A DNA stretch of 64,000 nt from an uncultured Kordiimonas sp. (GTDB lineage: Bacteria; Pseudomonadota; Alphaproteobacteria; Sphingomonadales; Kordiimonadaceae): positions 124,001-188,000 of the forward strand of contig CANMRM010000003.1 in assembly GCA_947500295.1 (NCBI GenBank), read 5' to 3'. Positions 51,794 to 61,035 of this stretch are shown piece by piece. The position numbers were made by a program, and so were the translations under genes. How positions within the stretch are numbered: the first letter of the stretch is position 1; the number at the start of each line of letters is the position of its first letter. The notes beneath the pieces are model-generated. The model saw nothing but the letters and a program-made list of their open reading frames with translations. It was not told the DNA's origin and did no database searches.

Positions 51794-51822
51794 AAAAAAA
51801 ATGGCCGGGTAAAAACCCGGCC
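51794..51822 (-). terminator. Strong intrinsic terminator with no protein gene in front
   Basis: Minus-strand stem GGCCGGGT-TTTT-ACCCGGCC followed by A and eight T. The nearest upstream minus-strand coding gene ends at 52101, and the intervening 280 bases contain no supported protein, so this terminator probably ends a small RNA or a long 3' UTR of the regulator gene at 52101. Confidence 0.85.
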
Positions 51823-51845
51823 CGAGTCACGACAGCGAGGATAGT

Positions 51846-51885
51846 GTGATCACAAGGAGTGATCACAACAGGAGTGGGCACAACA
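51846..51885. repeat. Tandem 15-base repeats with palindromic GTGATCAC units
   Basis: On the plus strand GGAGTGATCACAACA (51856-51870) is followed directly by GGAGTGGGCACAACA (51871-51885), and the partial unit GTGATCACAA (51846-51855) precedes them. GTGATCAC is self-complementary, so both hairpins and operator-like palindromes are possible. It sits within the candidate small RNA. Confidence 0.7.
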
Positions 51886-52100
51886 GAGTCGCGCCCTCTC
51901 GCACCTCCTAAAAAACCAAATATTGAGTGTTTGGTCAATGATTCTCTGAAAAGATTCCGAGAAATCGGAACATTTTTGTCATTTTTGGTCATTCCTGACC
52001 ACAAATAGCATCACCATGTTCGATGCGAGCGGGTGCGGTCTCAGTCATACTTGGCAGTATTGAGAGGACAAGGCAGGCACACCTGATTCGCCCAGGCGTT

Positions 52101-52913
52101 TCAGAGATTTTCAGCGAGCAGTCTTTTTTTAACCCGTGTCCGGTACCTTCGGCTGACGGGGTGTCGGTCTCCGCTTTCGCAAACCAGCTCCATCTGGGTA
52201 TCATTGTGGCCAATCTCGGTAACTCGAGCCATGTTGACCGTATGAGAACGATGGCATCGCACAAACCCGGACGGCAGGCCATCGACAAACTTCTTCATGG
52301 TGCAGCGATGGACGAGCACATCGCCGTTCACCTTGATGCAGACATAGTCTTTACCCGACACCACGGACTCGATCGTGTCCACATCCAGCAACTTGGTTGT
52401 CAGGCCGTCCTTGATGGCTATGCGGCGCGGCTCTGGTGCTTTCCTGTGGTTGCCTGACCGGTCACCCTCAATGGCAGCGAGGTCATCAGGGGCAAAGGTT
52501 TCCAGGGCGTCAACAATCCTTTTGTTTTGTACCATTGTCTGGCGGGCATTAATGCGGTCCGCCAGCCGCAAGAGGGTCGTAACAAACTGCTCGTCCTTGA
52601 TGGGTTTAAGCAGATAGTCGACTGCATTTACCTGAAATGCCTCGATGGCAAATTCGTCGTAAGCGGTGACAAACACAATATTCTGGGGGCCCAGAGCGCA
52701 CAACTGCCGCGCGGTGTCGATGCCATTGACCTCCGGCATTTCAATGTCCAGAAAAATGATATCGGGCTGGAGTGTTGTTGCCAGTGCCACAGCATCAGGC
52801 CCGTTTGCCGCTTCCGCGCAAACCCGAAAGGCGTTTCGGCCTTCAAGCCGCAGCTTTATGGCATCACGGGCGAGTGCTTCATCATCCACAATCAATACAT
52901 TAAGTGTCTTCAA
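52101..52913 (-). CDS. LytTR-type response regulator
   Basis: 270 residues. The receiver domain (1-120) has VLIVDDEALARDA, the phospho-acceptor in DIIFLDIEMPEVNG and VDYLLKPIKDEQF. The C-terminal LytTR DNA-binding domain contains VDTIESVVSGKDYVCIKV and GFVRCHRSHTVNMARVTEI. It belongs to the AlgR/LytR group and is the partner of the kinase encoded just upstream, with which it overlaps by 14 bases. Target genes are unknown. Its 3' neighbourhood carries the candidate small RNA. Confidence 0.92.
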   Translation of the reverse strand: MKTLNVLIVDDEALARDAIKLRLEGRNAFRVCAEAANGPDAVALATTLQPDIIFLDIEMPEVNGIDTARQLCALGPQNIVFVTAYDEFAIEAFQVNAVDYLLKPIKDEQFVTTLLRLADRINARQTMVQNKRIVDALETFAPDDLAAIEGDRSGNHRKAPEPRRIAIKDGLTTKLLDVDTIESVVSGKDYVCIKVNGDVLVHRCTMKKFVDGLPSGFVRCHRSHTVNMARVTEIGHNDTQMELVCESGDRHPVSRRYRTRVKKRLLAENL

Positions 52914-53946
52914 GTGTATGCCTCCACTGCAAAGGAACAGTCAGGCACGTGCTGAAGACATGCTCCCTGGAAGAAACCGAAAGGTGAGCCAGCCCACCGT
53001 AAAAGGTTTCCAATCTGTCTCTGGTATTGGACAGGCCGATCCCAAAGCCCGGTGTGCTTGATTTGCGCAGATCATTCTCGAACAGGATGCAGAGTTCATC
53101 GCCGTCCACCATCACCGAAACCTTCAGGTAGCCTCCGGCGCGAGTGTTGATGGCGCCGTGCTTGATGGCATTTTCCACCAGCGGCAGCAAAATGCCGTTG
53201 GGCAACAATGTGTCGGGTAGCGGGTTGGGCAGGTCCCATTCTACGGCCAGTCGCTCACCGGCTCTGACCTTTTCAATGTCCAGATAGTTTTCCACGCGCT
53301 CGATTTCAGTGTCGAGGGGCACGGCGGCTGTGGGTTCCTGCTCAAGCGTCTGGCGTAGATAGTCACTCAGTTTTTCAATCATCAGGCGTGCGCGCTGCAC
53401 ATCATCTTTCAGTAACAATGTATCCACGCCGCTCAGGACATTGAAAAGGAAATGGGGGTTCACCTGATATTGAAGCAGCAGAAGTTTTGCCGCCTGAGCC
53501 TGCGCTTTCACTGCTGCAACCTGCAGTCGCTGCTGATTGTAACTCGCATAGTAATGCAACGCCCAGAATACGCCCGCCCACACCAGCATCTGCGTGGCGG
53601 ACGTGCGGCCCCAGTGCAGATAACCCCAGAACAGAAAATCTCCGTTGCCGCTTTCGATGACATGAAACTCAATGGCGTTGTAACTGATGCGCCACATCAA
53701 GGCAGCAAGCACTGTGAGCACAAGCGCCCCCGACATCTGTCTGGCGAAAGGCCAGTTGTACATGCGAGTAAAATAAGCGCCAAGTGCTGAGGAAAAGAGA
53801 AAACCCAGAACCGAATATGTTGTCAGCCGGTCCCATCCCGGCGGTGTGCCTTCAAAGCCGAGCCAGCTAAGGCGGGAGATGATCGCCACAGCCGTCCACA
53901 CGATGACCTGGATGCCCAGGAAAAATTTAACATTTACTTTCAGCAT
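52900..53946 (-). CDS. LytS/YpdA-type membrane sensor histidine kinase
   Basis: 348 residues. About four membrane helices (IQVIVWTAVAIISRLSWLGF, LGFLFSSALGAYF, ALVLTVLAALMWRI and WAGVFWALHYY) are followed by a His-kinase domain with QVNPHFLFNVLSGVDTLLLK (phosphorylated histidine in NPHFLFN) and an ATPase domain with LLPLVENAIKHGA, FGIGLSNTRDRLE. There is no periplasmic sensor domain, so the signal is probably sensed in the membrane. It forms a two-component pair with the LytTR regulator at 52101. Confidence 0.92.
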   Translation of the reverse strand: MLKVNVKFFLGIQVIVWTAVAIISRLSWLGFEGTPPGWDRLTTYSVLGFLFSSALGAYFTRMYNWPFARQMSGALVLTVLAALMWRISYNAIEFHVIESGNGDFLFWGYLHWGRTSATQMLVWAGVFWALHYYASYNQQRLQVAAVKAQAQAAKLLLLQYQVNPHFLFNVLSGVDTLLLKDDVQRARLMIEKLSDYLRQTLEQEPTAAVPLDTEIERVENYLDIEKVRAGERLAVEWDLPNPLPDTLLPNGILLPLVENAIKHGAINTRAGGYLKVSVMVDGDELCILFENDLRKSSTPGFGIGLSNTRDRLETFYGGLAHLSVSSREHVFSTCLTVPLQWRHTLEDT

Positions 53947-54095
53947 GACAGCTTTTTAAGCGACCCGCGCCAGTGCGCCAAAGAAGAAAAGGGCCGAACG
54001 TCTCATAAATGGGACCAACGGTCGTATTCGGGCTGGTCAACAAACTGGATTTCCCGCACCCCGCAGAACAGCGTTTATGATGGAAAGAGGTGTTC

Positions 54096-55325
54096 ATGCG
54101 GCGGCTAATTGTTATCCTGCTTATCTATATTTTTGTGCCTTCTGCGACAGCGCAGCATGTGGAATATTTTGGCGACTTTCCGTTTTGGGAATCCCCGGTA
54201 CAGATGTTCAAAGGGCAAAACCATTTATCGCGGGCGCAGGCGAAAGAGCGCCAGCACGTGCGTGCCGAATTTGACCAGCACGGTCGCCTGATAGATGTGC
54301 AGATGCGGTTGGGTGACAATCTGAAAGAGCCCGCAGCCTTTTTCAGGAGCCTGCATTTTCACGTGGAACACACGCGGGTTGCCTATGAGGGAAATCAAGC
54401 AGTTCAACGGTTTTTCAATCGTTTTGGCACCCGCGTTACCGTCTGGGGCAGCGTCTGGGAAAAGGTTTATACATTCGACACACATGGGCGGCCGGTGCGT
54501 ATGGACTTTCTGGGTCGCGGCGGCGAGCCCGTGGAAAACAGCTGGGGGTCCGCTTACTTTATATGGCAGCACAAGCCCGATGGCAGTGTCATCGAGGAGC
54601 GCTATTCGCTTGCGGGCAAGTTGATGCCGCATCGGGCGGGTTTTGAATTCAGGCGTATTCGCATGACCTTCGCGCCAGATGGCCATCTGGCCCTGATGCA
54701 GAACATCGATGAGGACGGAAAACTGATCGAGTCGCAATCAGGCGCAGCGCAGTATAGGTATTTTTATGACACAGCGGGCATGTTCCTGCGCTGGGAAGTG
54801 TATGACGCATCAGGCCAGCCAGCTCTTGGCCCGACGGGCACCGCCGGCGAGCAATATAAAAACGGCGCCAACGGCTTTCAGGAGATTGCCTTCTTCAATC
54901 AAGCGGGAGACCGGTCCCTGCACGGGTCCGGTGCAGCGTATTGGCGTGGCCGGTACGACCGGTTTGGCAACATTGTCGAGCTTGCCTTCTATGGGGTAAA
55001 CGACGAGCCGGTGCTTGGCCGTTCTGGTTTTCACAAGCACCTTTTTGGCTGGAGCGCGGATGGGCTGCATCTGATGCAGCGGGACTATGTGGGCCTGGAC
55101 GGTTCTGCAGCCAACGTCACAGATGGATTTAGCCGTGCGCTTTATGTGCGTGACAGCCGGGGCCTGCTGAAAGAAACCCGCTTTTTCGATGCCAGCGGTC
55201 AGCCCGTTATCAATACTTATGAAAAGGCAGCGACCCTTCGGTATGAGTATGATGCGGGCGGCGTCCGTACAGCAACCAGCAAACTGGACCCGTCCGGGGC
55301 GCCCATGCCGCCAGACGGGTCCTGA
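54096..55325 (+). CDS. Secreted protein of tandem beta-rich repeats (unknown function)
   Basis: 409 residues after a signal peptide (MRRLIVILLIYIFVPSATAQ). From about residue 57 the protein is built of roughly nine imperfect repeats of 30-40 residues with the pattern hydrophobic-x-hydrophobic-D-x-x-G-x3-8, then a second strand and a Gly-x-Pro turn. Copies include YDTAGMFLRWEVYDASGQP, YDRFGNIVELAFYG and VRDSRGLLKETRFFDASGQP. This is reminiscent of YD or MORN-like repeats but could not be assigned. The ATG at 54096 follows GGAAAGAGG. It converges with the Tad operon, six bases from tadC. Confidence 0.7.
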   Translation: MRRLIVILLIYIFVPSATAQHVEYFGDFPFWESPVQMFKGQNHLSRAQAKERQHVRAEFDQHGRLIDVQMRLGDNLKEPAAFFRSLHFHVEHTRVAYEGNQAVQRFFNRFGTRVTVWGSVWEKVYTFDTHGRPVRMDFLGRGGEPVENSWGSAYFIWQHKPDGSVIEERYSLAGKLMPHRAGFEFRRIRMTFAPDGHLALMQNIDEDGKLIESQSGAAQYRYFYDTAGMFLRWEVYDASGQPALGPTGTAGEQYKNGANGFQEIAFFNQAGDRSLHGSGAAYWRGRYDRFGNIVELAFYGVNDEPVLGRSGFHKHLFGWSADGLHLMQRDYVGLDGSAANVTDGFSRALYVRDSRGLLKETRFFDASGQPVINTYEKAATLRYEYDAGGVRTATSKLDPSGAPMPPDGS

Positions 55326-55331
55326 TACGGG

Positions 55332-56318
55332 TTACTGGTTTTTCATTACAAAGTCGTCGACGACCTTGCAGGCCGCAGGCCCAAGAAGCACCACAAACAG
55401 AGTGGGCAGAATGAATAGGATAAGTGGCACCGTCAGTGTTGCGGGCAGACGCGCCGCTTTTTCCTCGGCCTGCATCAGGCGTTCGTTGCGAAATTCTGCC
55501 GACAATACCCGCAGGCTTGTCGCCAGCGGCGTGCCATACCGTTCGCTCTGGATGAGTGTTGTTACCACACCCCTAAGGGCCGGAAGATCGACCCGCTCTG
55601 AGAGGTTTACCAGTGCCTGCCGTCGCTCGGGCAGAAAACCAAGCTCAATCGCGGCGAGAGAAAACTCATCGGAGAGTTCAGGTGTCGCACGCGCCAGTTC
55701 TTTTGCGACGCGGTTGAGGGCACTGTCCAGCGTTAGCCCGGCTTCCGCGCATACCACCAATAGATCAAGCGCATCCGGTAGCCCCTTTCGGATCGCATCG
55801 GTGCGTTTCTGTTTGGCGTTGGTGACATAGAGGTCCGGCATTTTGAGGCCTAAAAACACAAGTGCAACTGCCATCATCGGGTGGAAAGTTTCGTATTTCG
55901 CAAACACGCCCATGCCGTAGAACAGGATGATGCCAACAAGACCCATAACCAGCGGCAAAGCGAGCCGGGCGACCTGGTAAATCACCAGCGCGTCCTTTGA
56001 ACGAAAACCGGCTTGCTGCAACTGGAGCGTCAATTTTTTGGTTTGCTCGGTTTGCAGCAGTTTGAATTTTTCCGCGATGGCGCGGAGCTGGCTGACGCCG
56101 TCTGCTTTCTTGATATGTGACGTGCGCTTGCTGGTGCGTACCAGCCCGGCTTTGAGCGCGTCGCGCCTGTCCTGAAGGGTCTTCACCCGGCCCGCCATCG
56201 GTTTTTTAACCAGCGCTGCCTGATAAACGGCCAGCAACACCATGAAGGCGACAACGCCTGCGAAGATCGACAACAGGTCGATGGTGGGAATGCCAAGAAT
56301 TTCTTCGGTACCGCCCAT
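55332..56318 (-). CDS. tadC: Flp pilus assembly protein TadC
   Basis: 328 residues, inner-membrane platform protein of the GspF/T2SSF family for the Flp/Tad pilus. N-terminal membrane helix (FAGVVAFMVLLAVYQAAL) and the typical TadC fold with DALDLLVVCAEAGLTLDSALNRVAKEL, LIQSERYGTPLATSLRVLSAEFR and a C-terminal membrane pair LTVPLILFILPTLFVVLLGPA. It pairs with TadB to form the membrane platform moved by the CpaF ATPase. Last gene of the operon; two bases from tadB. Confidence 0.93.
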   Translation of the reverse strand: MGGTEEILGIPTIDLLSIFAGVVAFMVLLAVYQAALVKKPMAGRVKTLQDRRDALKAGLVRTSKRTSHIKKADGVSQLRAIAEKFKLLQTEQTKKLTLQLQQAGFRSKDALVIYQVARLALPLVMGLVGIILFYGMGVFAKYETFHPMMAVALVFLGLKMPDLYVTNAKQKRTDAIRKGLPDALDLLVVCAEAGLTLDSALNRVAKELARATPELSDEFSLAAIELGFLPERRQALVNLSERVDLPALRGVVTTLIQSERYGTPLATSLRVLSAEFRNERLMQAEEKAARLPATLTVPLILFILPTLFVVLLGPAACKVVDDFVMKNQ

Positions 56319-56320
56319 GT

Positions 56321-57307
56321 CTACACCTCAAACCTGATCATTTTCGCCATCACCAGCATGCCAATGCCCATCCAGACCAGGCCGCCAATACCGGCAACTA
56401 TCGCCTTTGGGTGCGTGAAGAGAATGATGCCATAATCATAGTTCAGCAGCATGATCAGGCCGAGCATGATGAACGGCAGCACGCCGACGATCCATGCGCT
56501 TGCCTTGGCTTCGGAAGACATGGCGCGAATCTTGAGCTTCATGGCCTGTCGCTGCCGCAGGATACCCGAGAGGTTTTCGAGCGTTTCACCGAGGTTGCCG
56601 CCCGTTTCGCGCTGCACCACAAGGGAGATGACGAAGAATTTGAAATCCGGTGTGTCCAGCCGGTCAGCGGTCTCCCACAAAACCTCTTCAAGCTGCTTGC
56701 CAAGACGCATACCATCCGTGATTTTGCGGAACTCTGTACCGGTTGGCGCGCTCAGCTCCTGCCCGACGTTGGCAATGCATTCATTGACCGGCAGGCCGGA
56801 TTTCAGCCCCCGCACCATCAGGTCAATTGCTTCCGGAAACTGTTTGGTAAAGCGTTCAATACGCTTGCTCGTGCGCCTGCCGACATAGACATGCGGCAAG
56901 CCAAAGCCTGCAATTACCCCCAGCGCCATAGACATCAGCGGCGGAAATCCCGCAAGAGAGAGAAACACCAGGATACTGGCGGCAATCGCGCCGCATATTG
57001 TTGCATAGCGGCCCAGTTCAATCTCCATCCCGGCTTTAGCGAGCCGAATCTGGAGCTGGTCCTGCCGCGGCAACAGGGCCGACAATTGTGCCGCCAGCCC
57101 GGTTTCCTGCTGGTTGATGCGAATGGAGGCGGTTTGTGCAGTCTGTGGGCGGGCGTCCGTGAAGCGGTTCTTGAAGGTCTCCAGCCTTTCCCGCACCTGC
57201 TTCTGGCCTTTGCCGAGCAACCTGCCCAGAACGAACAACACGATAAACAACACCGTGACCATCAGGCCAGCGGCGAGCAATATGACAGTGATGTTTGTAT
57301 CTTGCAT
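56321..57307 (-). CDS. tadB: Flp pilus assembly protein TadB
   Basis: 328 residues. N-terminal helix (VILLAAGLMVTVLFIVLFVLG), middle helices, the GspF-like domain FPEAIDLMVRGLKSGLPVNECIANVGQEL and VQRETGGNLGETLENLSGILRQRQ, and C-terminal helices. It is the partner of TadC in the pilus base. Start at the ATG at 57307, four bases after the cpaF stop. Confidence 0.93.
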   Translation of the reverse strand: MQDTNITVILLAAGLMVTVLFIVLFVLGRLLGKGQKQVRERLETFKNRFTDARPQTAQTASIRINQQETGLAAQLSALLPRQDQLQIRLAKAGMEIELGRYATICGAIAASILVFLSLAGFPPLMSMALGVIAGFGLPHVYVGRRTSKRIERFTKQFPEAIDLMVRGLKSGLPVNECIANVGQELSAPTGTEFRKITDGMRLGKQLEEVLWETADRLDTPDFKFFVISLVVQRETGGNLGETLENLSGILRQRQAMKLKIRAMSSEAKASAWIVGVLPFIMLGLIMLLNYDYGIILFTHPKAIVAGIGGLVWMGIGMLVMAKMIRFEV

Positions 57308-57311
57308 GGGC

Positions 57312-59036
57312 TTATCCGTTCATTGCATCCATGAGCGCGCGCTCAAGACCAAAATATTCAGCGTTTGTCAGGAAATGCGGGCGCACACCTGTTGAATTAA
57401 AGTTGCCAATCAGGCGCCCGCCTTCATCTTCACCCGTGAACTCGTACCGGAACAGGTCCTGAGTGGTGATCACATCGCCTTCCATACCGACGACCTCGGT
57501 CACATGGGTCGTGCGGCGGCCACCATCCCGCATGCGCTGCACCTGGACGATGAGGTCAAGCGAAGCGGAAATTTGTTCGCGAATTGCTTTTGGCGGCAGG
57601 TTAAGGCCGGCCATGTTCACCATGTTTTCGAGCCGGGTGAGGGCTTCGCGCGGGCGGTTTGCGTGGATGGTGCCCATTGAGCCGTCGTGCCCGGTGTTCA
57701 TGGCCTGCAGCATGTCAATTGCCTCGCCGCCCCGGATCTCCCCGAGAATGATGCGGTCCGGGCGCATCCTCAGTGCGTTTTTCACCAGGTCACGCATGTC
57801 AACTTCGCCTTTGCCTTCAAGGTTGGGTGGGCGGGTCTCAAGTCGCACGACATGCGGTTGCTGCAGTTGCAGCTCAGCGGCGTCTTCGATGGTGACTACG
57901 CGCTCCCCCTGATCGATCATGCGTGACAGGGCATTGAGCATGGTGGTTTTACCGGAGCCTGTGCCACCGGATATCAGGATATTCAGCCGGCAGGCCCCTG
58001 CGATTTTGAGCACCTTGGCGAGCGGCGGCGAGATACTGCCGAAATCCAGCATCTTGTCGAGGGTGATTTTGTCCTTGGTAAACTTCCGGATCGAGATAGA
58101 GGCACCGTCGATCGCAAGTGGGGGCGCAATTACATTGACCCGGCTGCCATCTGCCAGGCGAGCGTCACAAATGGGAGAGCTTTCGTCCACCCGGCGTCCG
58201 ACCGCTGTCACGATGCGCTGCGCGACATTCATCAAATGCTGGTTATCGCGGAAGGCAACATCGGTGAGGCGAAGCTTGCCTTTCTGCTCGACATACACCT
58301 GCTGCGGTCCGTTGATCATGATGTCCGAGATAGACTCGTCGGCGAGCAGCGGCTCCAGCGGGCCAAGGCCCAGCATGTCATCAAGGAGAAGGGTAACCAG
58401 ATCCCGTTGTTCTGTGAGGTTCAGGTTGATTTTTTCCTGCACCAACAGCTCGCCGACTACCTCGCCCACTTGCTCGGTAAGCTCGGGACGAGGCAGCTCG
58501 GCGGCAGCCACAGGGTCTATATGCTCCATCAGGAGCGTTTGAACTTTCGTCTTGGCGTCCAGCAGCGCTTTTCTTTTGTCCTGTTTGCCGTCTTTGTTTT
58601 TGCTACCTGCCTCGGGTTGGCCTGTGTCCCCGATCGGGCCGATCGAGCTTTCTGCTTCGTTCAACAGGTATGTCGCGACATCCTTTGTTTCTTTGTCGCT
58701 GAGCGTCAGGCCGTCTGCTTCTGCGAGGTCTGTGACGACCAGCAGCAATTTGTTGGTAACCTCGCCTTTGGTGGACATCCGTAACTCGTCGGCGGTGAAG
58801 CATTTCGGCAGCGCCTGTTCGCCAAGGCCGGCCACCCGATCAACCGGGGTTGCATCACCCGGCTCCGGTGGGTTGGCCACCTGAAGCGGGGCGGGATGAT
58901 CGTTTGCGGGTTCTTGAGCTACTTTCTGAACACACGGTGTCGAGGGTGTCGCCGGGGCATTCGCCCCGCGCCCGAAACCAGCCGCCGTAGCCCGACGCCC
59001 TGCCTTTTTTTTCCTCCCGAAAGCCTGGGGTTTCAT
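57312..59036 (-). CDS. cpaF: Tad pilus assembly ATPase CpaF (TadA)
   Basis: 574 residues, hexameric secretion ATPase that powers Flp pilus extension and retraction. The first about 80 residues are proline/alanine-rich and unlike the core. The C-terminal ATPase has Walker A GGTGSGKT (357-364), the Asp/His box region and [30 protein letters not shown] (in parts). The long N-terminal extension is not usual in every CpaF. The start ATG at 59036 gives the full length; a shorter start is possible. 15 bases after the cpaE stop. Confidence 0.95.
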   Translation of the reverse strand: MKPQAFGRKKKAGRRATAAGFGRGANAPATPSTPCVQKVAQEPANDHPAPLQVANPPEPGDATPVDRVAGLGEQALPKCFTADELRMSTKGEVTNKLLLVVTDLAEADGLTLSDKETKDVATYLLNEAESSIGPIGDTGQPEAGSKNKDGKQDKRKALLDAKTKVQTLLMEHIDPVAAAELPRPELTEQVGEVVGELLVQEKINLNLTEQRDLVTLLLDDMLGLGPLEPLLADESISDIMINGPQQVYVEQKGKLRLTDVAFRDNQHLMNVAQRIVTAVGRRVDESSPICDARLADGSRVNVIAPPLAIDGASISIRKFTKDKITLDKMLDFGSISPPLAKVLKIAGACRLNILISGGTGSGKTTMLNALSRMIDQGERVVTIEDAAELQLQQPHVVRLETRPPNLEGKGEVDMRDLVKNALRMRPDRIILGEIRGGEAIDMLQAMNTGHDGSMGTIHANRPREALTRLENMVNMAGLNLPPKAIREQISASLDLIVQVQRMRDGGRRTTHVTEVVGMEGDVITTQDLFRYEFTGEDEGGRLIGNFNSTGVRPHFLTNAEYFGLERALMDAMNG

Positions 59037-59051
59037 GGTGCCGTCCTCGCG

Positions 59052-60290
59052 TTACGCGCTTTTTTTGAACAGTTTTGCAAACCAGCCGCTACCGGCGTCC
59101 GCGTCTTCGTCCACGGCAGTTATGGCTGCCAGTACGTCCCGGTATGCAGCGGCAAGTTTGCTGCCTGCGGCGTCTTCGACCACCGGTTTGCTGCGCTGGG
59201 CCGCCGCCGTCAGGGTTTTGCCGTCACTCGGGATTGTCACATCCGTCTCGTGTTCAATCGAATTCTCAAAGTCCTTCTGCTCAACTTCCTGTGCGTTTGC
59301 CGCCGTTTTGCTGGCCACAACATGCACGCTTGCAGACGGTGCCACCTGTTTGATGTGGGCAATCATGCGAATGCAGTCGCGCGCTGCAGTCAGGGAATAG
59401 TCCGTGACCAAGACAATATCCTTGGCCGCTGACAGCAGATCCGAATGCGCACCGAGCATCTGGCGAGGCACATCAACGACAACATTCTTGAAGTTGTCAG
59501 AAAGCGACCCGATGAGATGCTGTAATGACCCGCCTGCGGGTTCTTGCAGGGAGCCAACCGGCGCCTCGGACCCCAGTATTGCGAGATGCTCATGGGGCTT
59601 CACTACAGCTCGCTCCAGAAACAGGCCATCCACGCGGTCCGGGTTTTCAAGCGCGTCTGAAAGACCCCGACCGGGCTCCAGGTCAAATTGCATGGCGGAT
59701 GTGCCAAAATAGAGGTCGAGATCCAGAAGAACTGTCTTCTCCTGTTTGTCTGCCATCAACCACGCGATGTTGGATACCAGCGTGCTGGTACCAACACCGC
59801 CCCGCATGCCAACAAACACCACTCGCTCCCCGGGGGTTGTGTCTTCGGGGTCGTCTTCTGCCTCGGGCGCCAGCATCGCATCCTGTGCGCTGACAACGGC
59901 CTCTCGCAACGCGTCTGCTGACAAGGGTTTCACCAGATAGTCATGCACGCCGGCATTCAAAAGATCTCTATAGAGCGTGACGTCATTGATGCTGCCAACC
60001 GCCAGGACCACCGTGCCCGCCTCGCAGACGTCCGCCAGCGATTGCATATCTGCGCGCGGGTCGGTGCACTCCGAAAGGTCGACAATCATAAACTCGGGGC
60101 AGGGCATGCCGCCAAGCATGCGCACGCCCGCCGCAATGCCACCTGCATATACCATGTCGGCGGACCACCCTTGTTCCACCACAATTGGGTGCAGGATCTG
60201 GCTCGACATCTCGTCGCAGATGAAAGCGGCAAACGGGGGGCGTACTGCCCCGGTGGGCGCTTCTTCAAGAATTGATGCGACTGCATTCAT
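59052..60290 (-). CDS. cpaE: Flp pilus assembly protein CpaE
   Basis: 412 residues. An N-terminal receiver-like domain (about 20-145, ending LLNAGVHDYLVKPLSADALREAV) is followed by a MinD/ParA-like ATPase with deviant Walker A RGGVGTST near residue 165 and FKNVVVDVPRQ. The receiver lacks convincing acidic-pocket residues, so phosphorylation is unlikely. CpaE positions the pilus apparatus in Caulobacter. The ATG at 60290 follows GGAAGGGAAAAG. Confidence 0.92.
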   Translation of the reverse strand: MNAVASILEEAPTGAVRPPFAAFICDEMSSQILHPIVVEQGWSADMVYAGGIAAGVRMLGGMPCPEFMIVDLSECTDPRADMQSLADVCEAGTVVLAVGSINDVTLYRDLLNAGVHDYLVKPLSADALREAVVSAQDAMLAPEAEDDPEDTTPGERVVFVGMRGGVGTSTLVSNIAWLMADKQEKTVLLDLDLYFGTSAMQFDLEPGRGLSDALENPDRVDGLFLERAVVKPHEHLAILGSEAPVGSLQEPAGGSLQHLIGSLSDNFKNVVVDVPRQMLGAHSDLLSAAKDIVLVTDYSLTAARDCIRMIAHIKQVAPSASVHVVASKTAANAQEVEQKDFENSIEHETDVTIPSDGKTLTAAAQRSKPVVEDAAGSKLAAAYRDVLAAITAVDEDADAGSGWFAKLFKKSA

Positions 60291-60305
60291 GAGCTTTTCC
60301 CTTCC

Positions 60306-61019
60306 TTAGTTGTCACCGCCGGAACTGCCACGCGACTGGCGGGCAATTTCGTCGGATGTAGGGGGCACGGCCATGCCGGCGAGCCCGTCCAGTGACATGG
60401 TGATGGTTGGCCCCGTGGATTGTGGCGTCGGGGAATAAAGGGCGCCAACTGCAGAGGCGGTTGAGTTGCCGCCGCTTTGTCCGGCGATCAGGTCACGCGG
60501 GTTTGCGACCATCAGGCCGAGGTTTGCCATCGTGGCACAGCCATAGTGTGCGGAGGCATTGTTCTTCTGATTTGAGGACGTTTCATGCCGCCAGACGCCG
60601 CAGTTAGGCGGCACAACAATATGGCGCTCGACATAAAGGGTTAGGGTGCCATCTGCGGGGGCCGGGCCCAGCGTGCTGACACCGCCGTATGTCAAACCGG
60701 ACTTGCGGATATGAGCCGCGATTTCCTCTATGCGCGTTTGCTCTACATCCGGCGCGTCCAGCAATACAACGTCTGCATGACCCGCACCCACACTGCGCAA
60801 AAACAGATTTATTCCTGCCAGCGTATAGGAAGACGGTGTTGATGTACCGTCATCTTCGGCTTTTACAGTAAAGGGCAATCGCACCATCTTTACTTCATTG
60901 CGAATAACATTTTCAGATATAGCGGGTTCTGTAACCGACCCATGCTGACATGCGGTCAGGGCGAGGCCCGTAGCCGCAGCAAGGGAAAATGTTCTGAGGA
61001 TCGAAGTTAGGTTTTTCAT
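60306..61019 (-). CDS. cpaD: Pilus assembly lipoprotein CpaD
   Basis: 237 residues with a lipobox-containing signal (SLAAATGLALTACQHG), so an outer-membrane-associated lipoprotein. The mature part matches CpaD: HIVVPPNCGVWRHETSS and CATMANLGLMVANPRDLIAG, the usual C-P-N-W pattern, ending SDEIARQSRGSSG. It helps the CpaC secretin. The start at 61019 (MKNLTSILRTFS) is preferred over 61043. 16 bases after cpaC. Confidence 0.9.
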   Translation of the reverse strand: MKNLTSILRTFSLAAATGLALTACQHGSVTEPAISENVIRNEVKMVRLPFTVKAEDDGTSTPSSYTLAGINLFLRSVGAGHADVVLLDAPDVEQTRIEEIAAHIRKSGLTYGGVSTLGPAPADGTLTLYVERHIVVPPNCGVWRHETSSNQKNNASAHYGCATMANLGLMVANPRDLIAGQSGGNSTASAVGALYSPTPQSTGPTITMSLDGLAGMAVPPTSDEIARQSRGSSGGDN

Positions 61020-61035
61020 GGGTCCTGTCCTTTCC

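Larger units (their letters stand above)
51794..51960 (-). ncRNA. Candidate small RNA with repeat hairpins
   Basis: The transcript would end at the terminator above. Upstream on the minus strand, three 15-base units of the form TTGTGxxCACTCC follow each other, and one folds into GTGATCAC-TCCTT-GTGATCAC, exposing TCCTT in the loop. TCCT is complementary to Shine-Dalgarno sequences, so an anti-ribosome-site small RNA is possible. Upstream elements (AGGAGGT at about 51901) do not begin a credible gene. The 5' end is a guess; known RNA families were not recognised. Confidence 0.35.

Noticed and set aside
51572-51844. 90-codon plus-strand frame between oxyR and the small RNA candidate
   Set aside because: Starts without a ribosome site and runs into the terminator; composition is unlike a real protein.
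51792-52004. 70-codon frame through the small RNA candidate
   Set aside because: It runs through the terminator stem and T tract and has no ribosome-binding site at its start.
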